This document shows positions 8,080 through 16,787 of a DNA stretch of 63,385 nucleotides, in pieces; positions within the stretch are counted from its first letter, which is position 1, and every line of letters starts with the position of its first letter. Under the pieces are notes generated by a model. That model was not told where the DNA came from. It worked only from the letters and a program-made list of their open reading frames with translations, and searched no databases. Position numbers and translations under genes: made by a program. The stretch covers positions 1 through 63,385 of the forward strand of contig JBDSDH010000272.1 of assembly GCA_039920665.1 (NCBI GenBank). The letters run 5' to 3'. The DNA comes from WLMZ01 sp039920665 (GTDB lineage: Bacteria; Actinomycetota; Acidimicrobiia; Acidimicrobiales; Ilumatobacteraceae).

Positions 8080-8988
8080 ATGGATCAGCGATATCGGTGG
8101 GCGCTCGCAACGGCCGGCAAGCAGTTCGGTGCACTGAGCACCCAGCAGTTGGAAGCGTCGGGTGCCGATCGCCACGTTCGCGCGCGATGGGCCAGGCATG
8201 GCCTGATCGAGCGAGTCGGCACGTCGTCGTACGCCGTCGTCGGGTCGAGTCCGACATGGCAGCGGGCCGCGTGGGCGGCGGCCGCCGATGTCGACGGCGC
8301 AGGATTCCTGGCCGGTCGCACGGCTGCCCGGCTGCTGGGGCTCGACGGTTTCGTCAGCAACGAACCGGAGGTGCTCGTCGTTCGGGCACATCGAGGCTTG
8401 CGCACGCCCTTCATGCTCAGATCGACGGGCTTGCCGCTGGGGCTGCAGGACACGGTGATCGTCGATGGCATCAGGTGCCTGAGCGCTGAGCGTTTGATTC
8501 TCGACTCGCCGTTGTTCGGCTTCACCCAGGAAGAGACCGAGAACGCGATCGATTCTTCCATCCGACTCCGAAAGGTCAGCGAGCAGCGGCTGCGAACTCG
8601 CGTGGTCGCTCGACACCGGACCGGGATCAACGGAAGCCGCCAGTTGCTCGATGCGTTGGTCGACACCGGTGGTGAGAGTCGGCTCGAGCGGTGGTTCCTC
8701 GGCATCGTCGGCCGCGCCGGGATCCCGAGACCCGAGTTGCAGCGAGTGGTTCGAGACGGCCAGCGCACGGTCGCTCGTCTCGACGCATTCTTTCCTGGCA
8801 ACCTCGTCGTCGAGATCGCCGGCCATGGCACTCACTCCAGCCGCCGTCAGCGCCAACACGACGAACAACGCCGAACCGAACTCACACTGCGTGGCTTCCG
8901 TGTCATCACGTTCACCTACGACGACGTTCGCAACCGTCCCGCCTGGGTGATCGCGCGCCTTTCCGAAGCGCTAGAGATGGCGGCCTGA
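8080..8988 (+). CDS. AbiEi-like winged-helix / DUF559-type protein
   Basis: 302 aa. The N-terminal third (LATAGKQFGALSTQQLEASG, HVRARWARHGLIERVGTSSYAV) resembles the winged-helix of type IV antitoxin AbiEi proteins. The C-terminal third (ARLDAFFPGNLVVEIAGHGTH, then RRTELTLRGFRVITFTYDDV) resembles the DUF559/Vsr-like PD-(D/E)xK fold common in actinobacteria, with Asp and Glu kept but no obvious catalytic Lys. Start ATG 8080 is preferred; the in-frame ATG at 8002 lies inside a perfect hairpin. No toxin partner is adjacent, so calling it an antitoxin is not justified. It sits alone between two related palindromes, which hints at past mobility. Confidence 0.7.
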   Translation: MDQRYRWALATAGKQFGALSTQQLEASGADRHVRARWARHGLIERVGTSSYAVVGSSPTWQRAAWAAAADVDGAGFLAGRTAARLLGLDGFVSNEPEVLVVRAHRGLRTPFMLRSTGLPLGLQDTVIVDGIRCLSAERLILDSPLFGFTQEETENAIDSSIRLRKVSEQRLRTRVVARHRTGINGSRQLLDALVDTGGESRLERWFLGIVGRAGIPRPELQRVVRDGQRTVARLDAFFPGNLVVEIAGHGTHSSRRQRQHDEQRRTELTLRGFRVITFTYDDVRNRPAWVIARLSEALEMAA

Positions 8989-8992
8989 CCAT

Positions 8993-9037
8993 CGCTGGCA
9001 TCACATGTTGCCTTGGGCGCAACAATTGCTGCCAGCG
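8993..9037. repeat. 45-nt palindromic element, copy B (15 of 18 stem positions paired, 9-nt loop)
   Basis: Arms CGCTGGCATCACATGTTG (8993-9010) and CAACAATTGCTGCCAGCG (9020-9037) with a 9-nt loop. It begins 5 nt after the AbiEi/DUF559 stop and lies 42 nt from the end of convergent cofD. It differs from copy A at 8 of 45 positions. It could also serve as a bidirectional terminator here. Confidence 0.75.
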
Positions 9038-9078
9038 ACGCGCCCGCCGGCGGCGGTGGCGGTCGCGGTCGCGGTGGG

Positions 9079-10041
9079 TCAGGAGAGGTGGAGACCGGCG
9101 GCGGCGAGGGTGGTTCGAGCGAGGGTGGCGGAGATTTCGGCGGTGGACATGATCGATGCGACGATGACCGGACGGATGCCGGCGGCAGCGACCCGGTCGG
9201 CGAGGTGGGCATCGACCGGGTCGATGACCAGCGACGATGCGATCGGGGCGTACAACCGTGCGACGCCGACCACGGTGGGTTCGTGGCCGAGTTCGATCAG
9301 CATCCGGTCGGCCGGCCCCTTGAGTGCTGCCCCGCCGACGATCGGTGAAACGGCTGTGACCGACTCGCGGCGGGCGCTCAGGATCTCGTCGACTCCATCG
9401 ATCGCCCGCAACGGCCCGATCGACACGAGTGGGTTCGACGGCGCGACCACGATCGCGTCGGCTGATTCGAGTGCGTCGCGGGCCGATGCCGTGAGCCGAG
9501 CGGTCGCCGCGCCGACAAACCGAACGGCGCTGATCGGTACGTCGTGGTGTCGTTGGACGAAGTATTCCTGGAAGCTGATTTCACCATCGGCGGTGGTGAC
9601 ACGGGTCGCGATGCGATCGTCGGTGACCGGAAGCAACGTGACGTCGAGCCCGAAGGCCCGGGCGATCTCGGCAGTCACGTCGGTCAATGTGGCTCCCTCG
9701 GCCAATCGGGCCGTGCGATAGAAGTGGGTCGCGAGGTCTTGGTCGCCGAGGTTGAACCACGTGGGCGCAGCCGTCGAGCCGGGTGGACGAATGTCTGCAA
9801 AGCGGGCCAGTGCACCCATTGCGCGCCAGGTCTCGTCGCGCAGACCCCATCCGCGTTCCGGATCGATTGCTCCAGCGAGGGTGTAGGTCACGGTGTCGAT
9901 GTCGGGCGAGATCGACAGTCCGTGCATCACCGTGTCATCTGCGGTGTTGACCACGGCCGTGACATCGTCGGCCGGTGCGATCAACAACAACGCTCGCAGG
10001 AAGCGAGCAGCGCCGACGCCGCCCGCGAGAACTGTGATCAT
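9079..10041 (-). CDS. cofD: 2-phospho-L-lactate transferase (F420 biosynthesis)
   Basis: 320 aa. MITVLAGGVGAARFLRAL is the CofD/FbiA N-terminal nucleotide loop. NTADDTVMHGLSISPDIDTVTYTLAG, WFNLGDQDLATH and VAPSNPLVSIGPLRAI are family hallmarks. It transfers the phospholactyl (or phosphoenolpyruvyl) group to the deazaflavin Fo, making F420-0 or dehydro-F420-0. Start ATG at 10041 overlaps the stop of the upstream glycosyltransferase by one base (TGATG), so the two share an operon. The glutamate ligase cofE lies 36 kb away rather than adjacent. Very secure identification. Confidence 0.93.
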   Translation of the reverse strand: MITVLAGGVGAARFLRALLLIAPADDVTAVVNTADDTVMHGLSISPDIDTVTYTLAGAIDPERGWGLRDETWRAMGALARFADIRPPGSTAAPTWFNLGDQDLATHFYRTARLAEGATLTDVTAEIARAFGLDVTLLPVTDDRIATRVTTADGEISFQEYFVQRHHDVPISAVRFVGAATARLTASARDALESADAIVVAPSNPLVSIGPLRAIDGVDEILSARRESVTAVSPIVGGAALKGPADRMLIELGHEPTVVGVARLYAPIASSLVIDPVDAHLADRVAAAGIRPVIVASIMSTAEISATLARTTLAAAGLHLS

Positions 10042-11156
10042 CAGGTTCCTTCCCGCACGGTGCGGTGGTAGAGGTCGGCGAGCGATGTTGCGGTGACCTC
10101 CCACGAGAAGTGGCCGACGCGTTCGCTGCCGGCAGCGATCAACGACGAACGCACGGCCGGGTCGTCGATCACGGTCTGCAAAGCGCCTGCCAACGCGTCG
10201 ACGTCGTCGGCAGCGACAAGCAGGGCCCCATCACCGGCGACTTCCGGAATCGACCCTGCGGTGGATGCCACGACAGCAACGCCGCACTGCATGGCTTCCA
10301 GGATCGGGAAGCCGAAGCCTTCGTCGAGCGACGGGTAGGCCAGGACGGTTGCCGCGCCGAGCAGCCACTGTTTGGCGCCGCTGGCGATGCGTCCAGTGAT
10401 CATCACCCGGTCACGAGCGACGATCGGTAGCGCGTCGATCGCAGCATCGATTGCCGGTCGATCATCTCCGTCGGACCCGGCGATCACGAGTCGCAGATCG
10501 TGGTGTGACCCGGCGATTCGTCCGAACGCGGCGATCAATCGGGGAAGGTTCTTACGGCGCTCGAGTGTGCCGAGCGCGAGCACGAACGGCACACCGTCCA
10601 GTTCGGCGACCGGTGCGACGGTGTCGGTCAACAACGGTGCCGGCAGCGCCGCGAGCGGAATCACCTCGACCCGTTCGGCATCCAACAGTTCGCGAACCGC
10701 ATCGGCGGTTGCATCCGACGTGGCGTGGACGACCGCACCGGATCGCACCGCCCGACGCAACACCTTGCCGGCTCGGCCGACATCACCTCCCGCCTGGTCG
10801 GGATGGCGCAGGAACCAGCAGTCGTACACCGTCACGATCCGCGGCAGGCGACTCGGTGGCACGGTGTAGTTGGTGCCATGGATCAGGTCGGCCGGACGCA
10901 ACCATCGGTCGACCCGAGGCAGCGACGTCGCGCCCCACAGACGTTGGGCGACTGCAGCCGGAAGCGGCAGCCGGGTCATGTCGTCGAGCAGCGTGCCGCG
11001 GAAGCTGCAGGCGTAGCGCTTCAGCACGACATCGTCCCGGCCGGCGAGTGCGTTCGCCGTGTGCTGGACGGCCATACCGACACCGGTCAGGGGACCGAGC
11101 AGCGGGCTCGCGTCGTACGCAACGGTGATCGCGCTGGCGGTGGTCGGTGCGCTCAC
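10041..11156 (-). CDS. GT4-family glycosyltransferase upstream of cofD
   Basis: 371 aa. The N-terminal loop SPLLGPLTGVGMAVQHTANAL and the C-terminal LGTLERRKNLPRLIAAFG and DEGFGFPILEAMQCGVAVV (E-x7-E) define a GT4 enzyme related to mannosyl- and rhamnosyl-transferases. The start is the GTG at 11156. The open frame continues another 999 nt upstream without a stop, but that part is antisense to gmd and reads as noise. A TATACG hexamer lies 9 nt before the GTG. It is translationally coupled to cofD, yet no glycosylation step belongs to F420 synthesis, so the linkage may be only operon sharing. Confidence 0.84.
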   Translation of the reverse strand: MSAPTTASAITVAYDASPLLGPLTGVGMAVQHTANALAGRDDVVLKRYACSFRGTLLDDMTRLPLPAAVAQRLWGATSLPRVDRWLRPADLIHGTNYTVPPSRLPRIVTVYDCWFLRHPDQAGGDVGRAGKVLRRAVRSGAVVHATSDATADAVRELLDAERVEVIPLAALPAPLLTDTVAPVAELDGVPFVLALGTLERRKNLPRLIAAFGRIAGSHHDLRLVIAGSDGDDRPAIDAAIDALPIVARDRVMITGRIASGAKQWLLGAATVLAYPSLDEGFGFPILEAMQCGVAVVASTAGSIPEVAGDGALLVAADDVDALAGALQTVIDDPAVRSSLIAAGSERVGHFSWEVTATSLADLYHRTVREGT

Positions 11157-11261
11157 TCGGCCGAGCGTATAGCGAGTTGACTCGCGCGAGGAAGGACAAC
11201 CGCCTAGAATGCGGTGCCTCGCAATGGGTGCGGTGGCACGCTCGAACCAGGAAACCAATTC

Positions 11262-12260
11262 ATGCCCTGCGCCTTCATCACTGGTATTACCGGCCAAGAC
11301 GGTCGTCACCTCGCCGAGTTCCTGCACGGCAAGGGTTACGACGTGTTCGGGATGGTGACCGGGCAGAACAATCCCAAGGTCGCGCCGCTGCTGGAGGAAA
11401 TGCCGTTCATCGAGATCGTGCCCGGCGACCTCGCCGACCTGCCCTCGCTGGTCAAGGCGCTCACGGTTGCCCAGCCCGACGAGGTGTACAACCTCGGCGC
11501 GATCTCGTTCGTCGCAATGAGCTTCAACCAGGCAGAGTTGACAGCCAACATCACCGGCCTCGGTGTGTTGCGGATGCTCGAAGCGATCCGGATGGTCGGC
11601 GGTAACGACAACAATCACATCCGCTTCTATCAGGCGTCGTCGTCGGAGATGTTCGGCAAGGTTCGCGAAACCCCGCAGACCGAACTGACCCCGTTCCACC
11701 CGCGCAGCCCGTATGGCTGCGCCAAGGTGTTCGGTCACGACATCACCGTCAACTACCGCGAGAGCTACGGCATGTACGCATGCAGCGGCATCCTCTTCAA
11801 TCACGAGGGACCTCGTCGTGGCCTCGAGTTCGTGACCCGCAAGGTCACCAACGCAGTCGCTCGAATCAAGCTCGGGCTGCAGCAGGACATCGTGCTCGGC
11901 AACATCGACAGCAAGCGCGACTGGGGTTTCGCCGGCGACTACGTCAAGGCGATGTGGCTGATGTTGCAGCAGGACGAACCGCAGGACTATGTGATCGCGA
12001 CGGGCGTGATGCACAGCATCGAAGAACTCGTCCAATACGCGTTCGCCGAGATCGGTGTCGACGACTGGCAGTCCTACATCCGCCAGGACCAGCGATTCTT
12101 CCGACCGGCCGAGGTCGATCTGCTGATCGGCGATGCAACCAAGGCCCACACCCAACTCGGCTGGAAGCCAGAGGTTCAGTTCGACGAACTGGTGTCGATG
12201 ATGGTGGCCAACGACCTGCAGTTTGAGGCTCGCAAGGCGGGGATCAGCCTTCCCGACTAA
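11262..12260 (+). CDS. gmd: GDP-mannose 4,6-dehydratase
   Basis: 332 aa. FITGITGQDGRHLAEFL is the Gmd Rossmann loop. The active site SSSEMFG with PYGCAKVFGHDI (YxxxK) and the substrate loop NHEGPRRGLEFVTRK are complete. It removes water from GDP-mannose to give GDP-4-keto-6-deoxymannose, the substrate of Fcl at 0.55 kb. Start ATG 11262 has an AGGAAA ribosome-binding site 7 nt upstream, unlike the leaderless genes around it; a TAGAAT hexamer at 11205-11210 may be its -10. The stop codon abuts a 15-bp tandem repeat. Confidence 0.93.
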   Translation: MPCAFITGITGQDGRHLAEFLHGKGYDVFGMVTGQNNPKVAPLLEEMPFIEIVPGDLADLPSLVKALTVAQPDEVYNLGAISFVAMSFNQAELTANITGLGVLRMLEAIRMVGGNDNNHIRFYQASSSEMFGKVRETPQTELTPFHPRSPYGCAKVFGHDITVNYRESYGMYACSGILFNHEGPRRGLEFVTRKVTNAVARIKLGLQQDIVLGNIDSKRDWGFAGDYVKAMWLMLQQDEPQDYVIATGVMHSIEELVQYAFAEIGVDDWQSYIRQDQRFFRPAEVDLLIGDATKAHTQLGWKPEVQFDELVSMMVANDLQFEARKAGISLPD

Positions 12261-12319
12261 TCCGAACCGGGCTGATCCGTACCGAGATGATCCGAACCGG
12301 GCTGATCCGAACGAGCCTG
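12260..12319. repeat. 15-bp minisatellite, four copies
   Basis: Four head-to-tail 15-mers (12260, 12275, 12290, 12305) with consensus ATCCGAACCGGGCTG fill the gap between the convergent ends of gmd and the flippase gene. Copies 1 and 3 are identical; copies 2 and 4 carry substitutions. The array starts at the last base of the gmd stop and ends one base before the flippase stop. Confidence 0.85.
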
Positions 12320-12320
12320 T

Positions 12321-13649
12321 TCAGACTTCGTACGGGACATCGGTTGCGGCCTCGAGCAGGGAACCGGCGTCCGGTGGGATGCCCACCGACAGCCGATAGC
12401 GCAATGCGAAGGCAAACACCGCAGCAGCGGCAATCGACGAACTGACCAGACCCAACTCGACCCGGGGGAACACGTCGTTGGAGCTGAGCCAGGTGACCAG
12501 CCCGAACGTGATCATTCCGATCAACCAGCCGATCGCGACCAGCGCATGGCCGTGGAGGGCGATGACCGCCTGGGCGAACGTGAGCGCAATCATGTAGATC
12601 CCGGAGCCGAGGGCGAGCATCCCCACGGTGCGCGAGCTGAGATCGGCCTGGAAGACCTTCTCGAGAATGTAGGGCCCGAGCATCGCCGATCCGGCCACGC
12701 CGAGGAATGCGACGCCGCAGACCACGATCAACAGCATCTTGAATCCCTGTCGGAACTCGCTCAGCGCACCACGACTGGCCAAACCGGCAAGGCGTGGCAG
12801 CAGCGCCGCCTGGACCGCCTGGAACAGGAACAGCGGAATCCGGCCGAGTAACACGCCGGAGGCAAACCACGTGACCTGCTTGGCCATCCCGGTCTTGGCG
12901 AGCAGATCGACGACGAGTGGACCGGCGTTGACGAGACCGGCTGCGAAGACCGAGCCGAGCAACAGCCAGCCGAGGTTGGGGGTGACCTCGGACCACGCCG
13001 CAGGCGGTCCTGATTCTGATCCGAGTTGGCGGCGGAGCAACACGATGCCCACCCCGACCAGCGGTGACAACGCGACCACGAACGCATAGGCGCCGGTCGA
13101 GGTGACGCCGGAGGCCCACAGCACAGCGCAGCCGATGATGCGGGTGGCCCCATCAGCTCCCATCACGATGCCGTATGCGCCGAATCGGCCGTGACCGGAA
13201 CAGATGCCACGGGCGATGTGAACCGGCAGGTAGGCCAGGAAGCCCACGACCAGGGCAGCGGTGACCACCCAGTTGCCGTCGAAGAAGCGATCGGTGAGTT
13301 GGCCGGATCCGATCAGGATGATCACGGTGACGATCGCCGCGAGCACCATCGCCAGCGGCACCACTCGGCGCACGACCGGCTGTCCACCCTGGTTGCGGGC
13401 GACCCGTTGCGCGAGCGCTCGACCGAGTTCTTGTTCGAGCGGCAGGAAAAAGCCGGGGGCCAGGAAGAACGTCGCGAACCACAGGCTGCTGATCGGCTTG
13501 AAACCGTCGTCACCGAGTGCGGACTTGCCGATCTTGAAAAACGCGTAGCTGGACACTCCGGCGATCAAGAGTCCGGCTCCGACCGGCAATGTCCCCTCGG
13601 GGAGTGGCAGTTTCTGGATCGCCGAGGGCTGGTCTCTGTCTTTTGCCAC
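12321..13649 (-). CDS. Polysaccharide flippase (Wzx/MurJ-like MOP superfamily)
   Basis: 442 aa with about 12 hydrophobic segments throughout, no signal peptide, and short charged loops, as in MOP-superfamily lipid-linked sugar exporters. The N-terminus shows the motif LWFATFFLAPGFFLPLEQELGRALAQR typical of actinobacterial polysaccharide-export membrane proteins. It would flip undecaprenyl-linked glycans across the inner membrane. Start: GTG 13649, supported by TAGCCT ending 8 nt upstream; a TTG at 13673 is the alternative but leaves that hexamer inside the gene. It lies beside gmd and glycosyltransferases, which fits an exported 6-deoxyhexose-containing glycan. Confidence 0.8.
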   Translation of the reverse strand: MAKDRDQPSAIQKLPLPEGTLPVGAGLLIAGVSSYAFFKIGKSALGDDGFKPISSLWFATFFLAPGFFLPLEQELGRALAQRVARNQGGQPVVRRVVPLAMVLAAIVTVIILIGSGQLTDRFFDGNWVVTAALVVGFLAYLPVHIARGICSGHGRFGAYGIVMGADGATRIIGCAVLWASGVTSTGAYAFVVALSPLVGVGIVLLRRQLGSESGPPAAWSEVTPNLGWLLLGSVFAAGLVNAGPLVVDLLAKTGMAKQVTWFASGVLLGRIPLFLFQAVQAALLPRLAGLASRGALSEFRQGFKMLLIVVCGVAFLGVAGSAMLGPYILEKVFQADLSSRTVGMLALGSGIYMIALTFAQAVIALHGHALVAIGWLIGMITFGLVTWLSSNDVFPRVELGLVSSSIAAAAVFAFALRYRLSVGIPPDAGSLLEAATDVPYEV

Positions 13650-13657
13650 GGGTCGCA

Positions 13658-13663
13658 AGGCTA
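13658..13663 (-). promoter_or_regulatory. Leaderless -10 hexamer for the flippase (TAGCCT)
   Basis: TAGCCT on the minus strand ends 8 nt before GTG 13649. It helps choose this start over the upstream TTG. Confidence 0.45.
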
Positions 13664-13763
13664 CCGGTCGCAACTGGCCTGCACCGGCTCATCGCGGGTG
13701 CCGCGCTTGAAAACGCCACCTCCAGCAGCTAGACAATCACCCTCGGCGTTCACGAGGTGGGAT

Positions 13764-16253
13764 GTGCAACAGATTCGACAAGCAACACGACGACGACGCG
13801 CTGCTGCGCCGTTGTTCGCCTCGGTCATCGCGGCCGCTGCGGCAACGGTGCTGCCGACGATCCCGATCGGTGTAGGGAGTTCCCCCGCCGCGGCCGGCCC
13901 GGTAAGCGTGGTCCTCGATGGTCACGGCTACGGCCACGGTGTTGGACTCAGTCAGTACGGCGCGCTCGGCTACGCGATCAACTATGGCTGGTCGGCGACC
14001 CAGATCCTCGACCACTACTTCGGAACCACGGTGAGCGCGACCGCTGCCAACACCGACATCACGGTCCGGATCAGCGGACTCGACAATGCCCCGCAGACGG
14101 CGGTGGTGCACGACAAGGGTGCGCTCGTCATCGACGGTGTGGTCGGTGGACCCTGGCGCTCGCTCGTCGCGCGCGAAACCGCCGACGGGCACTACTCGGT
14201 CTGGGGGCGCACCGACGCCAACGTCTGCCCGGCAGCATCGGATGATCTCGCCGGCCAGGGTTGGGGTCTGATACTCGGTGACTCCACCGCGGTGACATTC
14301 CGTCCCGCGACCAACACCTCTGCGAATGCTGACGTCACGGACCTGGTCGGTTTGTGCGAACCATCGACCGGGCGGGTCCGCTACTACCGCGGTTCGATCC
14401 GAGCGGTGAACAGCAGCACCGGCGCCAATCGCACTGTCAGCCAGTTGCCGATCGAGCAGTACATCCGCTCCGTCGTCGGTGGCGAAGTGTCGTGGGGCTG
14501 GGCAGCGATGGGCGGTGGCAAGGGGGCCCAGGCGCTGCAGGCCCAAGCCGTGGCGGCTCGCTCGTATGGCCTGGCCGAGAACAAGGAGTCCTACGCACAG
14601 ACGTGTGACAACAACTGCCAGACCTATCGAGGCGCCGGATATCGGGCAGGTGTCGGGGGAGTGATGGTCGCTCAGGAGTTCGGACCCACCGATCTGGCCG
14701 TGACGGCGACCTCCGGCGTTGTTCGCCGAATGGGCACGACAGCCGGGCCGATTGCATACACGATGTACTCGTCGTCGTCTGGTGGTTTCACCGCCGCGAC
14801 CACGCTTGGCTTCCCGGCCGTGATCGACGAGGGCGATGCAGTCTCCGGCAACGCCGCACACAACTGGTCATCGACCGTCGCCGCGTCCACGATCGAGGCG
14901 GCCTATCCGGCGATTGGTTCGTTCGGCGCGGTCACTGTCGTGAGCCGAGACGGCAACGGCGAATGGGGTGGCCGGGTGCTCGACATGCGGATCGAGGGCA
15001 GCGCGTCGACGGTGTCGACAACCGGGAGCGCGTTCCGATCCAAACTCGGCCTCAAATCGAACTGGTTCACCGTGCGTGGCAGCGATGGAACGCCGCCAGC
15101 GGCTCCGTCGCCCGACGCGGTCGCGCCCTGCATCGGGCGCACGGCTGCGTCGATCGCAGGCGTCACCGCCAACTCCGCGGCCAGCCTGTTCTCGCCGATT
15201 CCACCGCGTCGACTGATCGACACCCGCATTGGTTGGGGCACCGAGCAGATGCCGCTCGGTGTCGGGTGCACCCTCGAGGTCGACCCGCAAGTCCCCGACG
15301 ATGCAACGGCGGTCGTCGTCAACGTGACCGCGATCGATCCGGATCTGAACGGTTATCTCACCGCCTACCCGTGCGGTGCCGAGCGACCGCTGGCGTCGAT
15401 CGTGCCCGCGATCGCCGGCCGGATCGTGCCCGGTACGGCGATCGTGCCGCTCGATGCGGACGGTCATTTCTGCGTGTACTCGATGCGCTCGACCGACATC
15501 GTGATCGACCTCAGCGGCGTCTATCGCACGGGTGGTGGCGTGCCGTTCGAGCCGATCGTGGCAGAACGTCGATACGACTCCCGTGGCGGGCCATTGCTCG
15601 CCAACCAGACCGTCGTCCGTGTGCAGGTGGCCGGCGTCGGCTCGGTGCCCGCATCGGCGACAGCCATCGCAGCCACCGTGCACAGCACGAACGCGCTGAT
15701 CGACGGTTTCATCACCATCTGGCCGTGCGATACGGCACGACCGACGACGTCGGTGCTCAACACGTCACCGGGGGCGTCGGTCACCAACCACATCCAGGTC
15801 GGGCTCGATGATTCCGGGGCTGTTTGCATGTATGCCCAGCATGCAATGCATCTGGTACTCGACGTCAGCGGTTGGTTCGGTCCAACGGCAACTGCTTCGT
15901 ATCACGCGCTGATGCCGACTCGGCTGCTCGACACCCGCGAGGGCGTTGGACTGGCCGGGGTGTTCTCGGCCGGACAGAACCGGGCGCTGTCCGTGGTCGG
16001 AACGGGCGGCGTGCCGGCCAGCGGTGTCTCGGCGGTGGCAGCCGAGGTGACGTCGACCGACGCGACTTCGGCCGGGTACATCACGGTTCACCCGTGCCAG
16101 ACAACGGTGCCGCAGGTGTCGATGGTGCGCAATTTCGCCAACACGGTGGCCGCCACCACCGTCACCGGCATCGTCGATACGCAGGGACGGTGGTGTCTGA
16201 TGGCCAGCGTGGCGATGCACATGGTGCTCGACGTCAGCGGCTACTACGACTGA
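13764..16253 (+). CDS. Secreted SpoIID/LytB-domain protein with three C-terminal IDTR modules
   Basis: 829 aa. An Arg-rich start and hydrophobic segment (residues about 12-35) form a signal peptide ending near SPAAAG. Residues 45-90 carry GHGYGHGVGLSQYGALGYA, and the SpoIID amidase-like core follows (LPIEQYIRSVVGGEVSWGW, ALQAQAVAARSYG, YTMYSSSSGGFTA). From residue about 475 to the end there are three modules of about 115 aa (starting near 475, 589, 706), each opening RLxDTR-like, with a YPCG/WPCD/HPCQ Cys and a second Cys before a closing VLDVSGxY. Likely acts on or binds peptidoglycan outside the cell. Start: GTG 13764 with AGGTGG just upstream. The stop abuts the convergent gene (TGATCA). 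Confidence 0.82.
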   Translation: MQQIRQATRRRRAAAPLFASVIAAAAATVLPTIPIGVGSSPAAAGPVSVVLDGHGYGHGVGLSQYGALGYAINYGWSATQILDHYFGTTVSATAANTDITVRISGLDNAPQTAVVHDKGALVIDGVVGGPWRSLVARETADGHYSVWGRTDANVCPAASDDLAGQGWGLILGDSTAVTFRPATNTSANADVTDLVGLCEPSTGRVRYYRGSIRAVNSSTGANRTVSQLPIEQYIRSVVGGEVSWGWAAMGGGKGAQALQAQAVAARSYGLAENKESYAQTCDNNCQTYRGAGYRAGVGGVMVAQEFGPTDLAVTATSGVVRRMGTTAGPIAYTMYSSSSGGFTAATTLGFPAVIDEGDAVSGNAAHNWSSTVAASTIEAAYPAIGSFGAVTVVSRDGNGEWGGRVLDMRIEGSASTVSTTGSAFRSKLGLKSNWFTVRGSDGTPPAAPSPDAVAPCIGRTAASIAGVTANSAASLFSPIPPRRLIDTRIGWGTEQMPLGVGCTLEVDPQVPDDATAVVVNVTAIDPDLNGYLTAYPCGAERPLASIVPAIAGRIVPGTAIVPLDADGHFCVYSMRSTDIVIDLSGVYRTGGGVPFEPIVAERRYDSRGGPLLANQTVVRVQVAGVGSVPASATAIAATVHSTNALIDGFITIWPCDTARPTTSVLNTSPGASVTNHIQVGLDDSGAVCMYAQHAMHLVLDVSGWFGPTATASYHALMPTRLLDTREGVGLAGVFSAGQNRALSVVGTGGVPASGVSAVAAEVTSTDATSAGYITVHPCQTTVPQVSMVRNFANTVAATTVTGIVDTQGRWCLMASVAMHMVLDVSGYYD

Positions 16254-16718
16254 TCAGGCAGTGGTGAGGACCCGGCTGCGAACCTGCTTGCGGGCGCTCC
16301 TGGCGGTTTCGTGAGCGGTGTTGAGCAGTGCTCCGGCTTGCTCGGGGAGGCGCTTCTCGAGGTTCTCGACAGCGATGTCGAGCTTGTCTTCGAGCGCCAC
16401 GAACTGGTTGTCGAGCGTCGCCAGCCGGGCTTCGACCGCATCGACCAATTCGTCGATCTGCGCCTTGCCGCTGGCGAACTGATCAGTGAGCGACTTGGAC
16501 AGCTCGCGACGACGGACCTGGGCCTTCTGAAACGCCATCACGCCGAGACCGACGGTGATGTACGCAGCGTCCTTGGCGGTGTCCGTGGCCGAGGTGATGA
16601 TGGCCTCCGAATCGAAGTTGGGGAAGTCGAAGTTGGGGAGGTCGAATTTGGGGAGGTCGAATTTGGGCATCGTGCTGAAGTCGACGCTCGGGAAACTGTT
16701 GAACGGATTACTGGCCAT
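16254..16718 (-). CDS. Phasin-like / HBHA-like amphipathic helical protein with pentapeptide repeats
   Basis: 154 aa. The N-terminal part contains four pentads of the form P(K/N)FD(L/F) (residues about 18-36), encoded by 15-bp tandem repeats. The rest is alanine-rich amphipathic helix (AKDAAYITVGLGVMAFQKAQ then ELVDAVEARLATLDNQFVALEDKLDIAVENLEKRL), as in phasins that coat polyester granules or heparin-binding haemagglutinin-like proteins. No PHA synthase is in the window, so granule association is only a suggestion. ATG 16718 has a good AGGAG site 8 nt upstream; a longer in-frame start at 16820 is rejected. It has a sigma-70-type promoter with an overlying palindrome. Confidence 0.72.
   Translation of the reverse strand: MASNPFNSFPSVDFSTMPKFDLPKFDLPNFDFPNFDSEAIITSATDTAKDAAYITVGLGVMAFQKAQVRRRELSKSLTDQFASGKAQIDELVDAVEARLATLDNQFVALEDKLDIAVENLEKRLPEQAGALLNTAHETARSARKQVRSRVLTTA
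16618..16662. repeat. 15-bp in-frame tandem repeat, three copies
   Basis: Units TTGGGGAAGTCGAAG, TTGGGGAGGTCGAAT, TTGGGGAGGTCGAAT start at 16618, 16633 and 16648, with a partial fourth. They encode the repeated FDLPK/FDLPN pentads of the phasin-like protein. Confidence 0.85.
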
Positions 16719-16787
16719 GGCGGAATCTCCTGTTGGCGGGTTCGTTCCGCCGTCGGGGGGTGACGGCGGATGACGGGGTACGAATAC

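Noticed and set aside
8080..8988. Type IV toxin-antitoxin module
   Set aside because: Only an AbiEi-like domain is present; no AbiEii nucleotidyltransferase toxin lies on either side.
11177..11210. TTGACT and TAGAAT as a sigma-70 promoter for gmd
   Set aside because: The hexamers are 22 nt apart, too far for a standard promoter; TAGAAT alone may still be a -10.
11157..12155. 999-nt open extension of the cofD-operon glycosyltransferase
   Set aside because: Antisense to gmd, with composition of a shadow frame; the GT4 domain begins right at GTG 11156.
13191..13763. In-frame extension of the SpoIID gene upstream of its signal peptide
   Set aside because: It is antisense to the flippase gene and shows no conserved features; the signal peptide and AGGTGG site point to GTG 13764.
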